Source: Hippophae tibetana | Lineage: Eukaryota; Streptophyta; Magnoliopsida; Rosales; Elaeagnaceae | NCBI GenBank assembly: GCA_037013495.1 | Contig: CM072810.1 | Location: 86,722,449 to 86,786,448, forward strand | DNA length: 64,000 nt | Reading direction: 5' to 3' | In this document: positions 10,607 through 23,100 of the stretch, piece after piece | Layout: every line of letters begins with the position of its first letter | Position numbering within the stretch: position 1 is the first letter of the stretch | Made by a program: the position numbers and the translations under genes | The notes under the pieces: model-generated | Database searches by the model: none | What the model saw: only the letters and a program-made list of their open reading frames with translations | Told to the model about the DNA's origin: nothing

Positions 10607-13600
10607 GGAAAGTGTAGTGAATAATGGTGGAGTAAAAATCAATTCTCTCTTTCGCTCTGTACAACCACTTGTGGTTTTTTTCGGCTTCAACCAATTAGAT
10701 GCCGAGAAATTTTTAATTTGAAAATCGATATGGTTGAAACCGTGAAAGTATCGTCTATCTTATAGATCGTTGACGCGTGGATATCAAAATGCGTGACCCA
10801 AGTTTTCATCGATTAATGAAAGAGGAGGTGTTAGTACAGCAAACACATTTTATTAATCATAACCTTATTTAATAATAATAATATTGAATTAAAATTAATA
10901 TTAGATATAAAATGAGTATTGCATGCGACTTTAATATGATAATATCATTATCATTATTTTATTAATGATTATTTTAAGAATTTTTTTTTAGAAACATCTT
11001 ATATTTTATTTGAAATATCTTGATAATTTAAAAAAAATCTATTAAAAATCAATAACTTTATCAATATACTTTAAATATATATTAATATTCTATCTACAAG
11101 AGTTTCCTCAGATCTATTGAAACTTCTGAAGTAGGTTCGGTAAGTTCTATTAAATCTTTTTAAGAAAATTTAATAAGATTTAATAAACTTACTTGCGATT
11201 TATAGAAAAAAATTATAAGGTATGTAATGATATTCTAGTTTATTATTTGCTCAATTTTCTTGGAGGTTTTTCTCTTCTTTCATATATTTAATATACATAT
11301 ATTCTATTTTTAGTTTTATGAGTTTTTTATTATTGAAATATTAAGATTTTGATGCAATACAGAAAAATAATTGTGAAATAATTTTTAGGTGATTTTATTT
11401 TGATTAAGTATTATGTTGATGAGGATTATAATGATTTAGTTATGTTTTAAATTTTTTTATGTATAATTAATTAGGACTAAAATAATATTTAATATTTATC
11501 ACTTCAATTATTTTAATTCTATAAATATAACCGTGATTGTAATTTAATATCATATTTAAATTATTGAATATAATGTATAAATTCTCCCTTATATCTTTGT
11601 AATTTGTCTCCCTCTATTCTATTCTATTTCTCAACAAGCATCATGTTTGTGTATTGATAAGTAGTGAAGTTGTGAGAGATATAAAGAATAAAGAGTAACA
11701 TGTGTTGAGGTAAAAAAAAATTTGGGTGGAATTAAAAATATTATTTTTGATATATAAATGATTCATTTATTTAACATGTTTTAACTTTTAAACTTATTGT
11801 TAAAAAAATTATATTTTTATTTTCATATAACGTTAAAAAATATTTATTTATTTACTTTATAAGAAATATGAATATATGTTTTTTGTATGGAGATTAAAAT
11901 GAAACTCTGTTTTACGTTATAATATTTTGTAATTAGCCAAATATCTTGTAGTAAATTTCAAAAATAAATTCTTAAGAATTTCTCTTGTATAAATAAAGTA
12001 GTAAGCAACTGTGTATTTTAATAAAATATTGTATTTATCTTAAATTTATTGGACTAGAACACCACATAAGTAATGATACATTATCAATGAATAATTTTTC
12101 AATTTTAAATGTATTATTGGTTGGTCCTAGAACAAGTACTCGTTTATATTAATATATTTTTCTAAATCAAACATATAACTTGAAATAAATAGCAGTGATT
12201 TTTACTGTCAGAATATTAAGTGAATCGCGTTCTACATTAATCAAAACATGGGAAGAGTAGTGAAACACTAGGCCAAAAATGGACGATCAAGGTTTTTTTT
12301 TTTTTTTAACTGACAATCTTAAAAAATGTATAGGTAAAGTTACAATAACGTTCAAAAAATTTGAAGTTTTTATGATTGCCATTTTAATAATAACTATCAT
12401 ACAAAATTTAAAATAAAAAAAAGATTTTATATAAATTAAGTGAATAACTAAAATGTTTTCTCTCAATACATACGCGTAGGGTTAACCCATACATACACAG
12501 AACTCCTCAGAACTAGCCTCTATTACCGACGTCACTAGAAGACTATCCACAGAGCCACCCTCCATAGAACTCAATGTTGCTATTGTCGTTCTGTGAGATA
12601 GAAAAAGAGAAGCCATAGCCGCGCTGCGCGTCCCTAACTCCCACAGAATTGGTGCCTCACGTCCCTTCGAGAATAGAAAATGGGTGCCTCGCTGTCGTTG
12701 CCACTGACTCACCATCGCTGAAAACGATTGCTCTATTTTTTTAGAACGTTATGATAGACTTATAATGATGATTAATGAGCGTCCTAAAAAGAGATTTTTG
12801 CGTAACGAGAGCTATAAAACACTCATTTTCTCTATTTTTTTTTATAACTTTATTTTCTGAATCTGTTTTAAATAAATGAACACCAATTCAGCGTGGTATA
12901 CTAATCAATAATTTCTCTTCCCCTTATTTGGAAATTTTCACTTGTGTCCTAAGTATCCAATGCATTATATTCGTGGCAAAAATTCAATGGACTTCTCACT
13001 AACTCTAGTTCCTATAGCAAGCTGACGTAGTGTTAAAGGTAAATTAAAACAAAAGAGATAAAATACTAAGATAAACCAAGTTCTGAAAAAAAAAAAACAT
13101 GTAATTTTGTAGGACCATTCTGTCCAGACAGGATCGTTATTTTTTCTTAGAATGCAGACACTGTTATAACTGTGTCCAAGTGTCCAAGTGCCCAAGTGCC
13201 CAAGTGGGGTATTGATTATTTATGGACAATATAAATACAAAGAAAAAATAAGCGAAGTTACATTTATGTAATTATTTAAAATCAATTAATATTTACATTT
13301 ATTTTTTAAATCAAACAAATATGTGGCATTGTTGCATGGGAATAATGATTTAAAGTGAGTTGGGATGAAGAATATGATTATAGTCACATAGAAGCCAATC
13401 ACAAATTTTCTTTTTCTTAAATATTTTACAGGAGGAGATTCAAACTATGAAAATTTAAAAAAAATGTCATAGTATTTATAAACCGTTGTAAAATACAAGT
13501 GACATTCATAACAATTTTTAAAAAATAATATTACATAATTTATACACAATAAATTGAACCTCTAACATCTGGTTTGTGCACCTTACAAAGAGATTTTAAT

Positions 13601-16600
13601 ACCACTGCACTACAATTATGGAAAATTAAGTGAGAGCTATGAGGAACGTAACTAATGGTATAACTAGAATTGCATAGGTGATCATGTACCTAAAATATAT
13701 TTACCATATAATTAATGTACAATTAACCATAGTACATAAAAAAAAATTTATTAAACAAATTCTATAATATATGATACTAGTATACTTGTGATGGTGCTTT
13801 TTTTTTTTAAAGTAAAGCATTACATATATATATGATTATGAAAGAAATATTAACTTGTAAGGAACATCACATCAACACGGGGACAGAACTAACATTATAA
13901 ATTTTAGGGGGTAAAAATGTATGTTATATAAATACCTTTAAAATTAATAATGAAGAAAATATATTAAACATTTAATACTAAATTATAAAAAAATAGTTAT
14001 TCTCTTTATGGCGAGTTCTACCTCATCTTGGAACATAAAGTGGCGATGATGGATTATGAATTCTGATGCTGTGGTTATAATAATTGATATTGATATGTAG
14101 TTTGATTCCAAAAAGTCTTATATAGTAGATATATACAGTCATATAGATACTTATTGTCCAAGAATTTTAATACAATTAGGAATAAGAATTCCGTACCAAA
14201 TAAAGATCTCTTTTTTAGAAATACCAAATAAAGATCTACCCAATACATAAATATCAATCCCAAACCAAATACTCTTTTTTAAAAAAAATTGAAATAAATG
14301 TGGGTATAATTAGAAAGAAATAAAGAAAGAAAAACAAATAAGAAGAGATGAGAGGTTAGGGTTTAATATTTTAATAATAACTATATTTAATAAAAAATAT
14401 TTAGGTGGATTCATATTTCTTTAATAATACATTAGTAATATATACATTTAATTTTAAATATATTAGTGGTTTAAAATAAATATTTAATTAAAATTTGAGC
14501 ATGTATCACACACATATTTTCAAAAAAGAAACACAAACTCTTCTTTAAAATAACTAAAGAATAAAAAAATTTATTTAATCTTTATTAACCCCAAAGAAAT
14601 TTTAATTTAACATTAAAATGAAAAAAATAAAAATTAATAGAGTCTCTCTGAAAAATCTTAAAGGAATCGAATCATATTTATGATGATAATTTTGCAAGAA
14701 AAACAAGAAAGTGATGGATAACTTTGCAATATAAACTTAGGATATTTATCTTAAAATATTACATGAAATTTTTTATAAAAAATTTATTGTTCTTAGAAAA
14801 AAAAATGATTGAAAACTAAGAGATGGTTTATTAATAGAGAGAAAAAGTTTTAAAGATGAATTTATCCTTTTATTTTTTTGCCATGAGTATAGTACATGTT
14901 GAAATCCAATTAAATCCTAATTTTGGCTAACTGGTATAGCTAAAAACAAATATAAGAATTATTAAAGTATTATTATAAAAATATAAATTCATATATATAT
15001 ACATTTTATTGAATAGTATTATTAATAAAATATTGAACTCATAATATCAATTATTTTTACATTTTTTGGTGTGAACTCTATTGATTCCCCAATAAAAGGG
15101 GTAAAAATGGTTTCATATTCAAAAAATTGTGAGTTTGAGATTAATTAATAGAAATAAAAGTTAAAAGTTTGATATTGTTTTTAGTTCTTAAAAAAATCAA
15201 CAATTTTGAAAATAATAATATTTTTCACTTCTCTATTTTTTATACATCAAACAACTAATACTTTCGTAAATTCTTTTGCAATTCAAAATTTTAACTCTTG
15301 TATCAAAATCATTTTATGGCTAATTAGTATATGGTTTAATTAAAAAAAATTAAAAATTGTTAATACAAATCGAAAAATGAAATAAAGGAGCTAAAAGAGG
15401 AAAATCATCAAGTCAAACAAAAATAGAAAAAACAGATACTAAAGTAGTTACAACTTTTGCTAGTAGTGAAGTTAAATCACATATATTGTTTTTCATGCGT
15501 GAAAAGCATTCAAATCTGATGTTAAGTTAGTATCATTTAGTAAAGTCATGATAATCATCATTGCCTTCTTTACCATTGTCATATCCAAAACTAGGATGTC
15601 CCTCCACTTCTTTCACAAAAATCTAAAGATGAAAATCATAATATTAAAAATAGACGGCTTGACTTGAATTCTTTTAGAAAGAGCTGAATTACACAGTTAT
15701 TCTTAAACTTTTTCAAGTTTTACGCATTCATCATTTAACTTTATTTTGTAACATTACATTTATTATCTCATTACTACAAAACTTATTATTTACTATATAA
15801 ACTTAAAAATACTTTACACGTAAAAAAAGAAATAATATATATGTTAAATTCAAAATTACAATTGATATAATATTATGAAAAAAATTAAGAGATAAATTTT
15901 TTATAACCAATTGTTTAGTTAAGCATTTAAAAAAAGAAATACTTTATTCTATTTATTCGTAAGTGGTGCGCATGAAACTAGACTTTTTAAAATAAATTTT
16001 TTAATTTATTTACTTTTAAAAGAAACATTAAAAATGTACTTAATTTTACTGGCCTTTCTTTTGAAAAGGCCAAACATGTAACTAGACTGGTGCACGTGGT
16101 GCAGAACGTGCCAAGTATCTATACGATACTAGACAGTAATTAAACTAACAATGAATAAAATATAAACACTTAATTATTCTAAGTTAAAAGGAAGAAAAAA
16201 AAAGAGATTGTGTGTGGAAACGAAGTTATTGAGTTCACGACTTTGCTTAACAATAACTTAAAGAATATTTTTCATATGGTGCATTTAAATTACTTGAAGT
16301 TAAAATATAGTAATATAGTAATATAGTATAAAAGCATATTTTCTATTTTTTATATGTCAATAAAATTAATAAATAAAATTAAAATATGCAATATAAGAGT
16401 AAAACAGCCATGCAAGTCTAACAAAATGACAGAAAATCATTGAAATATACTATAGCAAGAAAATTTCTTCAAAAGGGGGAATCATGTAAGCTACAAGTAA
16501 TGTCTTTGAAAATTATCTCAAATAACACTCCAAAAATTCAACAACAAAGCATGTCTCTTGAATTGAAAGGGATATGTGCTAGTGTTAATTGAGTTAGTAT

Positions 16601-17086
16601 TAAGGTGCTATAATAAAGTATTATGAGATTTAAGAAGAAATTTTACAATATAAAATAAAATAAAATTTATATTTTTATTAATGAGTAATAGAAAAAATAT
16701 TTAGAGATAGAATCTGTGAACAAATATAAAATAATAGTTACATTGTACTAGACAATAATAAGAAAACCAAACCAAAATTTTCATATATGAAATTAGTATT
16801 AAAGAAGTCATAAAAATGAATATAGATAGAACATGAAGAATAAACTAAAAAAATGATTATATTTAAGTGTTGCTTTAATCCTTTTTTAGTGTTATGTAGT
16901 GTGTGAAATTGATTCAAATTAGAATTTTTTTTTATAAAGAATAGAATCTTTGAACTCTATTAGATATTGACTATTGTTGTTTTAAATATTGAAAATTTTA
17001 AAATATACATTCAAAATATAACTTTTTTCTACACGAATAAAATTGAAAGAAAAATGTAACAATTTTAGTATCTATTATGTATAAAG
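10607..17086. other. 6.5-kb AT-rich stretch without a recognisable gene
   Basis: Very AT-rich sequence with homopolymer runs. Two local exceptions stand out. A GC-richer block at about 12470-12740 has an open minus frame of 77 codons that I do not recognise. A short 8-bp tandem repeat lies at 13176-13207. No RNA gene, LTR pair or transposase was seen. Confidence 0.5.
13176..13207. repeat. 8-bp tandem repeat, four copies
   Basis: CCAAGTGT, CCAAGTGC, CCAAGTGC and CCAAGTGG follow one another directly. A simple microsatellite-like array in otherwise unique AT-rich DNA. Confidence 0.85.
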
Positions 17087-17264
17087 TATTAAGTGAACTA
17101 GCCTAGTGCTTATAGAGCTAAGCTAGTGTAAAAATAAAAAGAAGTTAGTCACATAGGGTATGCACATGTATGTTGAGCATTGGCTCTTTAGGTGTATAAA
17201 TAGTTAGCTTTAAGAAAGTTTTCTACTAATTTTCTAAGATTGCTTCTATGTAATATTTTGTGAA
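17087..17264 (+). repeat. 5' LTR of copia element 1
   Basis: Starts TATTAAGTGAACTAGCC (a degraded TG start) and ends ATTTTGTGAA just before the primer site. It matches the 3' LTR along its length, including TATAGAGCTAAG and AGAGCATTGGCTCT-like blocks and the TAGGTGTATAAATA segment that probably contains the TATA box. TSD TAAAG precedes it. Confidence 0.88.
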
Positions 17265-17276
17265 TGGTATTAGAGC
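17265..17276 (+). other. primer binding site (tRNA-iMet type)
   Basis: TGGTATTAGAGC lies directly after the 5' LTR. It differs at one base from TGGTATCAGAGC, the complement of the initiator tRNA-Met 3' end that most plant copia elements use to start minus-strand DNA synthesis. Confidence 0.85.
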
Positions 17277-17299
17277 ATCATTGATCCTGTGGATCTTCA

Positions 17300-18150
17300 A
17301 TGGAAAACAAGAATAAAAAATCCTATCTTGATGTTATGTCTTTTTCACCATTCAATTCTGCAAATTTGAATTAGAGAAATGTAGAGGTGTTAGGTGTATC
17401 AAGTGCTTCACATGTTCATGGTGGTTTTGGAACTCCAGTGCTATCTGAGAGAAATTTTTCTTCATCAATCTTACCATATGCTTATGTGCAAGGTTTGATC
17501 TCCTCATCTCTTACATCGATTTTAGTTTATGTGAAACTTGATTTTGATAATTACTTAATTGATGAATTCACACTTATTCCTTCTAACTTTATTGGCAATA
17601 CACAAATTTTGAATCCTTCATTTGTTAATTGAACTCGTCTTAATTCACTTCTTAAGAGCTAGAATTTTAGTATTGTGTCTAAAGGAATGAGCTTCCATGT
17701 TATGCATAAGATCACAACCTTAGAGCAATGGAAGAAGTTAGAATTTTTTTTCTAAGCTAATGCTTAGGCTAGAGTCATGGAGTTAAGAGCTCTATTATAG
17801 AACCTCAACAAAGAAGGTGTTTCTATTTTACAATACATTAATAAAGATAAATAAATTTTTGATATGCTTGTTACAATAGGAGAGCCTATGACTAATATAG
17901 ATTTATTGCTATATGTGATTTGAGGTTTAAGGTCTTGATATAATTCCTTTGTCATTTCTTTGAATATGTGGAGAATTAGGCCTTCCTCTAAACAATTTCA
18001 TTGCTTGCTTGAGGGATATTAATATATGTTACATAAATAGTCTAGTTTTGATCACAATCGTGTGATTTAAGCTAATGTTGTAGCTTTCAAATGAACAATA
18101 ATTCTTCTAGAGGTAATCAAAATAATAACAATAGATCTTTTGGTCAACAA
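17300..18150 (+). pseudogene. copia element 1 gag, broken
   Basis: The reading starts near 17300 with MENKNKKSYLDVMSF, followed by an in-frame stop and a further open stretch (17387-17632) with the LDFDNYL... pattern of gag N-termini. Later pieces toward 18150 (runs of N, Q and S codons around 18090-18290) resemble the low-complexity region around the gag zinc knuckle. No intact knuckle is seen. The order and position just after the primer site support gag. The product would be the capsid of the retrotransposon particle; it cannot be made from this copy. Confidence 0.6.
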
Positions 18151-18356
18151 ACTCGTCGGAGTGTACAATAGTTCATTCAACAAAATCAATCTCAGGCATC
18201 TCGTGTTGGTGCTAATCAGAAGAATGTAAACACCTTTGCTAAGAGTGGTAGTAACTATAAAGAGCCAAGCACTGGTAGTGATAGACCTATCTATCAAGTC
18301 TATGAAAAGGATGGATATGTAACAATTGCTTTGTTTTAAGAGATCTTCTTATAGTT

Positions 18357-18605
18357 ATGAAAATTCCACAGCTATCAGTTATGGTTACTCAAGCTTCCTC
18401 AAGTGAACAAGCACCTTTTGATCCTTCCAATTGTATATGGATGCTTGACACTAGTGTCTTCCATCATATGACCTTTGAAAGCTCACAAGTGCCTAATATT
18501 GGACCTTATCTTGGTCATGATGGAGTTCTACTATGTAATGATACTAAAATTCCAATATCTAGTGTTGGTTCTATATCTTTTCCAAGATTTTATTTCTATA
18601 ACTAG
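18357..18605 (+). pseudogene. copia element 1 protease fragment
   Basis: The open stretch contains CIWMLDTSVFHHMTFESS. In copia elements this site reads W.LDSGA..H.T, so the catalytic aspartate is kept but the DSGA glycine-alanine is changed to DTSV. It is followed by NDTKIPISSVGSI, matching the usual G....I...G.G pattern. It is the aspartic protease that releases gag and pol products; here the active site is damaged and the frame ends at a stop. Confidence 0.65.
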
Positions 18606-18640
18606 ATTTTCTAAGGATTTTTTATAAATTTTTTCATTTA

Positions 18641-18853
18641 GTGAAGTCTCACAAACATCTATTTGTTTCTACTCATAATAGAGTTTATACATCTTTTGCT
18701 TTATTGTATCTTGACCTTTGGTCATCTCCTCAACCAGCCAATACTGGTGAGAGGTACTTTTTGTCTATTATTGATTATCACACTAGGTTTTTTTGGTTGA
18801 ATGTATTTCTTACCAAATCTCAAACTGCAAATGTGTTCTTAGCCTATAAATAA
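18641..18853 (+). pseudogene. copia element 1 integrase core fragment
   Basis: The 70-residue open stretch reads LLYLDLWSSPQPANTGERYFLSIIDYHTRFFW, matching the copia integrase core (H.D.WGP......G.RYFL.FIDD.SR..W). The D of LDLW corresponds to the first catalytic aspartate. The second aspartate and glutamate are in broken frames further on (about 18880-19020). Integrase would insert the cDNA into the genome. Confidence 0.75.
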
Positions 18854-19625
18854 ATGGTTAAAGATTAGTTTAATTGTTATATTAAAGTTGTGCAGATAGA
18901 TGATGGATGAGAGTTTATGCCTTTAGCTGTTTTCCTAATAAAATATGGTGTGTTTCATAGATGTACATGTCGATATACTAGTAAAAAAAATGGTATGATG
19001 TAGTGTCGACATCTTCATATTATGGAAAGGGGACTTGTTATGCTTTTTCAAGTTGGCATGCCTACTATTTTTAGCCATATGCATTTAAGTATACTATTTC
19101 TTTGCTGAATAGACTACCTATCTTTTCAATGCTCAATCACCTTTTTAGTTGTTATATGGAAAGTTGCCTGGTTTAATAGTGCTAAGGGTCTTTAGAAGCT
19201 AGTATTTTCCGGATATGCTAATAAGTAGCATGGATATTTATGCCTATAATTAAAAACTAATAGAATATATGTTAGTTAGAATGTGACATTTCATAAAACT
19301 TTCTTTCCTTTGTCCTTCATTAATCTGTTGCCTCTTACCTTGATTGTTATGACTGTTTTTTTTTTATCATTCTAGTCTTTATATACTTTATTCTACTCCA
19401 CTTTCAAATACCACTCCCTCTAATAATTTTTTTTATCTTCCTCTTAACCTTTCAATGATTCTGTTTCCATTCCTTCAACTCCCTCATCTTCACCTGTTGA
19501 ACCATATATTGTTTCCTCACCATCTTCCCCTATTTCTATTTTCTCTTCACCCCATTCTTGCTCATAGGTGCCATCTTTTGTTATTCATATCTCGCCTCAT
19601 GCTTCAAACATAATTTGTTTGGTCG

Positions 19626-20459
19626 TTGAACTACCTTATGCAAAGGACCCATTTACTAAAATTGTTAATAATCATCCCATACTTACAAGAGGTAAATCAG
19701 GTATTCACAAGCCTAAAACATTTGTTACTAGTCTTATTCTCTCATAATCCAAAGATTAAAAGGAAGCATTGTCCATTCCTAAGTGCAAAGCATCAAAGCA
19801 AAAAGAGTTTGAAGCTATACTGGCTAATGAGACTTAGGAATTTGTGCCACTACTTAAAGGACATAAAGTCATTCCTAGTAAATGGATTTTTTTGGGTTAA
19901 ATTACTTTGTAATGGTGCTTTAGAAAAATACAAAAGTAGGGTTGTAGCCAAAGGGTTCTTGCAAGTTGTAGGGTGGATTATTTTGACACTTTTAATCCTG
20001 TGGTTAAATCAACAACTATGAGAGTTGTGTTAACCATTACCTTGTCATGGGAATGGTTTGTAAGGTAATTTGATGTCAATAATGCCTTCCTCAATTGTGA
20101 ACTTATTGAGTTAGTATACATGAGCCCTCCACCTTGTTTTGAATCTTCATCTAGTTTGGTATGTCATCTCAAAAAGCTATATATGACTTAAAACAAGCTC
20201 CTAGAGCATGGTACTAAAAACTTAGCTCTATCTGCTTGTCTCTTAGTTTTATAATTCCAAATCTGATTCTTCATTGTTTATCAAGTCCATTACTCAAGAT
20301 CTTATGTTTGTAACGGTGTATGTTGATGATATCCTTATCACTGATAATGATTCTCATGCTCTTTATCAACTTGTTACTTGGTTAAACAAAAACTTTGCCT
20401 TTAAAGATTTGAGACTTATTCATTACTTTTGGGTGGTCGAGGTTTCCTACACTTTTTGA
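19626..20459 (+). pseudogene. copia element 1 reverse transcriptase, broken
   Basis: Several frames in succession give RT pieces: a stretch near 19890-19960 resembling KYKSRVVAKGFLQ, one near 20060-20120 with FDVNNAFLNC-like sense, and an open frame 20274-20459 with VTVYVDDILITDNDSHALYQL, the YVDD catalytic box at 20319-20330. The order matches copia RT. At least three frameshifts or stops separate the pieces. Confidence 0.78.
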
Positions 20460-20639
20460 TATCTTCGTTTGTGTCTATACAAGTATGTACATGATTTTTT
20501 GAAATCCCATGGGTTACAAGATGTTAAGCCTCTTACAACTCTAATGGATTTAAGGGGAACTCTTCATAGGTATAATGGTGTACCTCTAAATAATCCTACA
20601 TAGTACATAAGACTTGTTGGATATCTTTAGTATGTTACA

Positions 20640-21240
20640 TTGACCAGGCCTAATATTTCCTTTAGTGTAAACAAACTATGCCCATTTATGGCATTCTCTA
20701 TTGACATGCTTTAAGTTATAGCCAAATGTGTACTCAGATATCTCAAATGAATAGCTCGTCTTATTCTTACTATGTGCGAAAGTGACAACCTTGAGTTGTA
20801 TGTATTCGATGCCTCATATTGGGTTGCATCAACTGATGATCACAAGAGAACATGTGGGTATTATGTTTTCCTTAAGGACAACTTGGTCTCTTGGAAATCC
20901 ACTAAATAGAAAGTTGTTTCCAGAAGTAGCACATAAGTTGAGTATAAATCCATTTTCATAGTTACCTCATAGTTGGTGTGGATGAATTCTTTACCTAGTG
21001 AATTATAGGTTACAATATCCAAAATACTATGGTGTTTTGTGATAATATTAGTGCAAAGAGTTTGGCTCAAAATGCAATCTTTCATGCGTGTACTAAGCGC
21101 ATTAAGATTGATCATCATTTCATAAGAGAACAAATCATGATAGGACAACATGATATTCAATTTGTTTACACTAAAGAACAATTGGTTGACTTCTTTACTA
21201 AGCCTCTTACAACTAGTTCTTGTCTCTTAGAACCATGTTA
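20640..21240 (+). pseudogene. copia element 1 RNase H, broken
   Basis: Ahead of the 3' LTR the plus strand encodes TRPNISF-like and ASTDDHKRTCGYYVF-like pieces and then an open stretch (21029-21241) with CDNISAKSLAQNAIFHACTK, IKIDHHFIRE and EQLVDFFTKPL. These are standard copia RNase H C-terminal motifs (CDN..A...A.N...H.RTK, H..RE, AD..TK.L). It would remove RNA from the RNA-DNA hybrid. Stops lie in the first half. Confidence 0.78.
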
Positions 21241-21262
21241 ATGATTCTTCCAAAACCATTGG

Positions 21263-21274
21263 CTTGAGAGGGAG
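21263..21274 (+). other. polypurine tract of copia element 1
   Basis: GAGAGGGAG-type purine run directly before the 3' LTR, where plus-strand DNA synthesis would start. Confidence 0.75.
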
Positions 21275-21468
21275 TATTAAGTGAACTAGCCTAGTGCTTA
21301 TAGAGCTAAGGGAGTGAAAGAATCAAAAGAAGTTAATTTCATAGGCTATACACATGAATTTAGAGCATTGGCTCTCTAGGTGTATAAATAACTAGCATTG
21401 TAACAATATTCATTTTAAGAAATTTTTCTACTCATTTATGAGAATGCTTCTCTCCAATATTTTATGAA
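21275..21468 (+). repeat. 3' LTR of copia element 1
   Basis: Starts TATTAAGTGAACTAGCC, the same as the 5' LTR, and ends ATTTTATGAA before TSD TAAAG (21469-21473). It has a small insertion relative to the 5' LTR in the AACAATATTCATT region and many substitutions, which indicates age. Confidence 0.88.
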
Positions 21469-21859
21469 TAAAGTAGGAGATATAAAATAATATTTTGGTA
21501 TAAAGGTTCATAAAATTTGTCAAAACTTAATTATATTACATGTTTGAAAAAAATTCTAAAGGGGTACAAATCAAATTATACACCAAAAAAGTGCTAAGAA
21601 TACACAAATATTACAATAAAAAACACATTTTTGAAAATTGCAAGAGCTCATCAATGGTGAATGTTACAAACATTGAGGATCTAACTCAAATATCATTTAG
21701 AGATTGTGATCTTCTTGCACAATAATTAGCACAACTTGTTATTATAGTACCACCGACTAATGTCTCAATTGAGTGAAACTAGATAGTAGCAACTTTCTAA
21801 TCTAGAAAGAGTAAATGTAAAGTTATTTCTTTTCCTATAGTGTTTAGGAATTCACAAAT

Positions 21860-23100
21860 GACACATAATCAGAGCCATCAAAGGTTTTTGAAGGTACAAC
21901 TAAACCTAATCTTGATTATGCTCTTTGTACATGAATCAATAGAGTCATCAAGATTTGAATTTGCAGTTCAATTTCTAGGAACACAATGAGTGTTGTTTTT
22001 GGAAAATCAACTACTTTTGAATTGTGGATGAGTCTCGAACAAAATTACATTTCAACTTCTAAAACTAGAGTAATAGAAAACAAGTTGCAATTGCCAAGAA
22101 CTAGGAAAGATAATCTTTTTGTTTTAGATTATTTTGATAAAATGAATTCTCTAGGTGATGAATCATTTTCAATTGGAAGACCTATTGATGAACTAGATTT
22201 AATAATCTTGATTCTTGGTGGTCTCAATACAAGATTCAATCCTTGTATCTGTTTCATTAATCAAGGGGATATGAGTCTTGATGTAGCAAACAATCAACTC
22301 TTAGCATATGAGAATCTATTGATTCAATAAAATAAGAATAAGGGTAATTAGATTTATCAAGCTAATTACACTTAAGCAGTTAGTAATTTTGATAAATCTA
22401 AATCTAAAAATTATTCTCAATAAGGGTTATTTCATAAAAATTCTTGAATGAATTCCGATCAAGAAAATAAAGTTAGAGATGGTAGAAACAATGAAAGAGG
22501 TGGTGGTGGTGATAGATGAAGTAATGTCCAATGTCAGGTTTTTTCTAAGCAAGGACATGTTGCTTCTATGTTTTATACTTTGAAGAATTTGTTATTTGGT
22601 AAAGGAGATCCTAACGGTTCTAATAATGCAAGTGGTTGTTATGCCTTTATATTTCTTCTTCAAATGTCACCACCTCTAACAAGAATTTTGATAACAAGTG
22701 ATGGATTCTTGATAGTGGTGTCATCACATAATATTCCAATATATCTACCTATATTGATTTAGATGGGGTGCTGATATGTAATGGAGGTAGGATCATTATT
22801 ACTAGTGTTGGCTCTTCTATTCTTAGTACTAGTAATAATGATGGGCTTCATTTGAAACATGTTCTACTTGTTTCATCCATGTATGCTAAATTGGTTTCAA
22901 TTAGTAAATTATGTAAGGATAATTCTATTTTTGTTGTGATTCATGATGATCACTTTGTTGTTAAGGACATTCTTAGGAAGATGGTGTTTCTTCAAGAAAT
23001 TGTTAATCATGGTTTGTACAAGCTTTAGGGCAAGGTAATGTGCAACAGTGGTGATGAAGGCCATTATCAAGCTTTTTGGGCCAAGACTTCTCTATGGCAT
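21860..23100 (+). mobile_element. second Ty1/copia fragment (gag to pre-integrase), truncated
   Basis: An open frame at 21986-22330 has FELWMSLEQNYISTSKTRV, IENKLQL and ILGGLNTRFNP, the copia gag (UBN2) pattern. Near 22530 a degraded zinc knuckle CQVFSKQGHVAS appears, then a protease site near 22705 (WILDSGV), then an open frame 22768-23028 with LHLKHVLLVSSMYAKLVSISKLCKDN, which is the copia protease/GAG-pre-integrase junction. Similarity stops exactly where the inverted-repeat element starts at 23101. No LTR is recognisable on the left. It is a separate copy from element 1, because gag and protease occur again. Confidence 0.75.

Larger units (their letters stand above)
17087..21468 (+). mobile_element. 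Ty1/copia LTR retrotransposon, structurally complete but decayed
   Basis: The element has two related LTRs (17087-17264 and 21275-21468), a tRNA-Met-type primer site directly after the 5' LTR, a purine tract directly before the 3' LTR, and an identical 5-bp flank TAAAG on both sides (17082-17086 and 21469-21473). The internal order is gag, protease, integrase, reverse transcriptase, RNase H, which defines Ty1/copia. The whole is 4.4 kb with short LTRs. Many stops and shifts break the polyprotein, and the LTRs differ at many positions plus an inserted segment in the 3' copy, so the insertion is old. Confidence 0.92.
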
